From JBBSTY01 sp038235385 (GTDB lineage Bacteria; Actinomycetota; Acidimicrobiia; Acidimicrobiales; Acidimicrobilacustridaceae): 20,183 bases of DNA. A program made the position numbers and the translations under genes. Shown in pieces: positions 19,642 to 20,183 of the stretch (positions within the stretch are counted from its first letter, which is position 1; each line of letters begins with the position of its first letter). Location: NCBI GenBank assembly GCA_038235385.1, contig JBBSTY010000073.1:1-20183 (forward strand), read 5' to 3'. The notes beneath the pieces are model-generated. The model was not told where the DNA came from. It saw nothing but the letters and a program-made list of their open reading frames with translations, and searched no databases.

Positions 19642-20183
19642 TGGCCATCGGCTCGTCGGACGGGAGCCCTTCGATGGCCGAGGTGCCGCTGCGCGACGCG
19701 GCCACGGTGATGCTCGTGCGGGACGCGCCCGATGGTTCCGGGCTCGAGGTCTCGATGCTCCGGCGCAACCTCAACAGCGACTTCGTCGGTGGCGCCTACG
19801 TCTTCCCCGGCGGCGCGGTCGACCCCGACGATCGCCACGCCGACCTCGAGGCTGTCTGCGTCGGTCGTTCCGACCTCGATGCATCCCAACGGCTCGGCAT
19901 CGAACGCGGTGGCCTGGCGTTCTGGATCGCAGCCATCCGGGAGTGCTTCGAGGAGGCAGGTGTCCTGCTGGCGCGGGACGCCGACGGCAACGTCGTCAGC
20001 TTCGCCGACCCGATCGTCGACGATCGCTTCGTCACCCATCGTCGAGCGGTGGACTCGGGGTCGCTCCGGCTGATCGATCTCTGCGCGCAGGAGGAGCTCC
20101 AGCTGATCGTCGACGACATCTACTTCTTCAGCCACTGGATAACCCCCGTCGGCGCGCCACGCCGCTACGACACGCGGTTCTTC
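19641..20183 (+). CDS. Nudix hydrolase (partial, C-terminus off the right edge)
   Basis: The frame from ATG 19641 stays open to the window edge (181 codons). The Nudix fold is shown by AATVMLVRDA, SMLRRNLNSDFVGGAYVFPGGAVDPDD and the core of the Nudix box, Arg100-Glu101-Cys-Phe-Glu104-Glu105-Ala-Gly107, which binds Mg2+. The first Glu of the full box (G-x5-E) is absent, with a long insert between the glycines and the REcfEE core. That layout resembles NUDT19-like CoA/acyl-CoA diphosphatases rather than MutT. The likely reaction is hydrolysis of a nucleotide-diphosphate conjugate; substrate not determined. ATG 19641 overlaps the fxsA stop (TGATG); Met12 at 19674 is an alternative. Confidence 0.88.
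   Translation, partial: MAIGSSDGSPSMAEVPLRDAATVMLVRDAPDGSGLEVSMLRRNLNSDFVGGAYVFPGGAVDPDDRHADLEAVCVGRSDLDASQRLGIERGGLAFWIAAIRECFEEAGVLLARDADGNVVSFADPIVDDRFVTHRRAVDSGSLRLIDLCAQEELQLIVDDIYFFSHWITPVGAPRRYDTRFF

Noticed and set aside
1..20183. Mobile element, prophage or genomic island
   Set aside because: No transposase, integrase, terminal repeat or composition break is visible; although tRNA-Pro is a possible integration site, no integrase or duplicated tRNA 3' end is seen.

Overview
The window is very G+C-rich, almost entirely coding, and carries a WhiB-family regulator, a paired ArsA/Get3-like ATPase operon and many leaderless-type promoters (TANNNT box 6-9 nt before the start codon). Together these point to an actinobacterium. 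Gene content would fit a deep lineage such as Acidimicrobiia, but that placement is inference. There is no phage, transposon or CRISPR: this looks like ordinary chromosome with housekeeping and envelope or regulatory genes.

Layout, left to right. (1) A biotinyl-domain/carboxyltransferase fusion (minus, runs off the left edge) is divergent from a metallophosphoesterase, which is followed by a GTGA-overlapping CaiB/BaiF CoA-transferase. (2) A minus-strand series holds a 3-hydroxyacyl-CoA dehydrogenase, aat (leucyl/phenylalanyl-tRNA-protein transferase) and a membrane protein with a decayed GGDEF domain. (3) Next on the plus strand are a methyltransferase-like protein and an S51-peptidase-like protein that has lost its nucleophile. 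(4) Two tandem membrane-anchored cyclophilin paralogues (minus) are divergent from lysC-asd, the first two dedicated enzymes of the aspartate amino-acid pathway; lysC has a convincing internal start for a beta subunit. (5) A short tandem-repeat patch separates asd from a MazG-like protein, followed by tRNA-Pro(CGG). (6) A single-domain response regulator is divergent from a STAS anti-sigma-factor antagonist. (7) An ArsA/Get3-like ATPase pair (minus) is divergent from an NfeD-family membrane protein with a degenerate protease domain; then come a structured intergenic region, whiB, an SRPBCC protein, fxsA and a Nudix hydrolase that runs off the right edge.

Two themes stand out. First, promoter architecture: at least ten genes have a -10 box so close to the start codon that the transcript would be leaderless or nearly so. 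This rule changes the predicted start of the hydroxyacyl-CoA dehydrogenase. Several boxes sit inside palindromes or repeats, including an 18-bp perfect palindrome on the mazG promoter and an identical 14-mer on the first divergent promoter pair. Second, recurrent loss of catalytic residues in otherwise intact proteins (S51 peptidase, GGDEF, second cyclophilin, NfeD protease domain, second ArsA-like ATPase) suggests binding or scaffold roles. The most system-like unit is the ArsA pair / NfeD / WhiB block, which resembles the mycobacterial Rv3679-Rv3680-whiB4 neighbourhood.

All functional calls come from reading motifs by eye; no database search was run.
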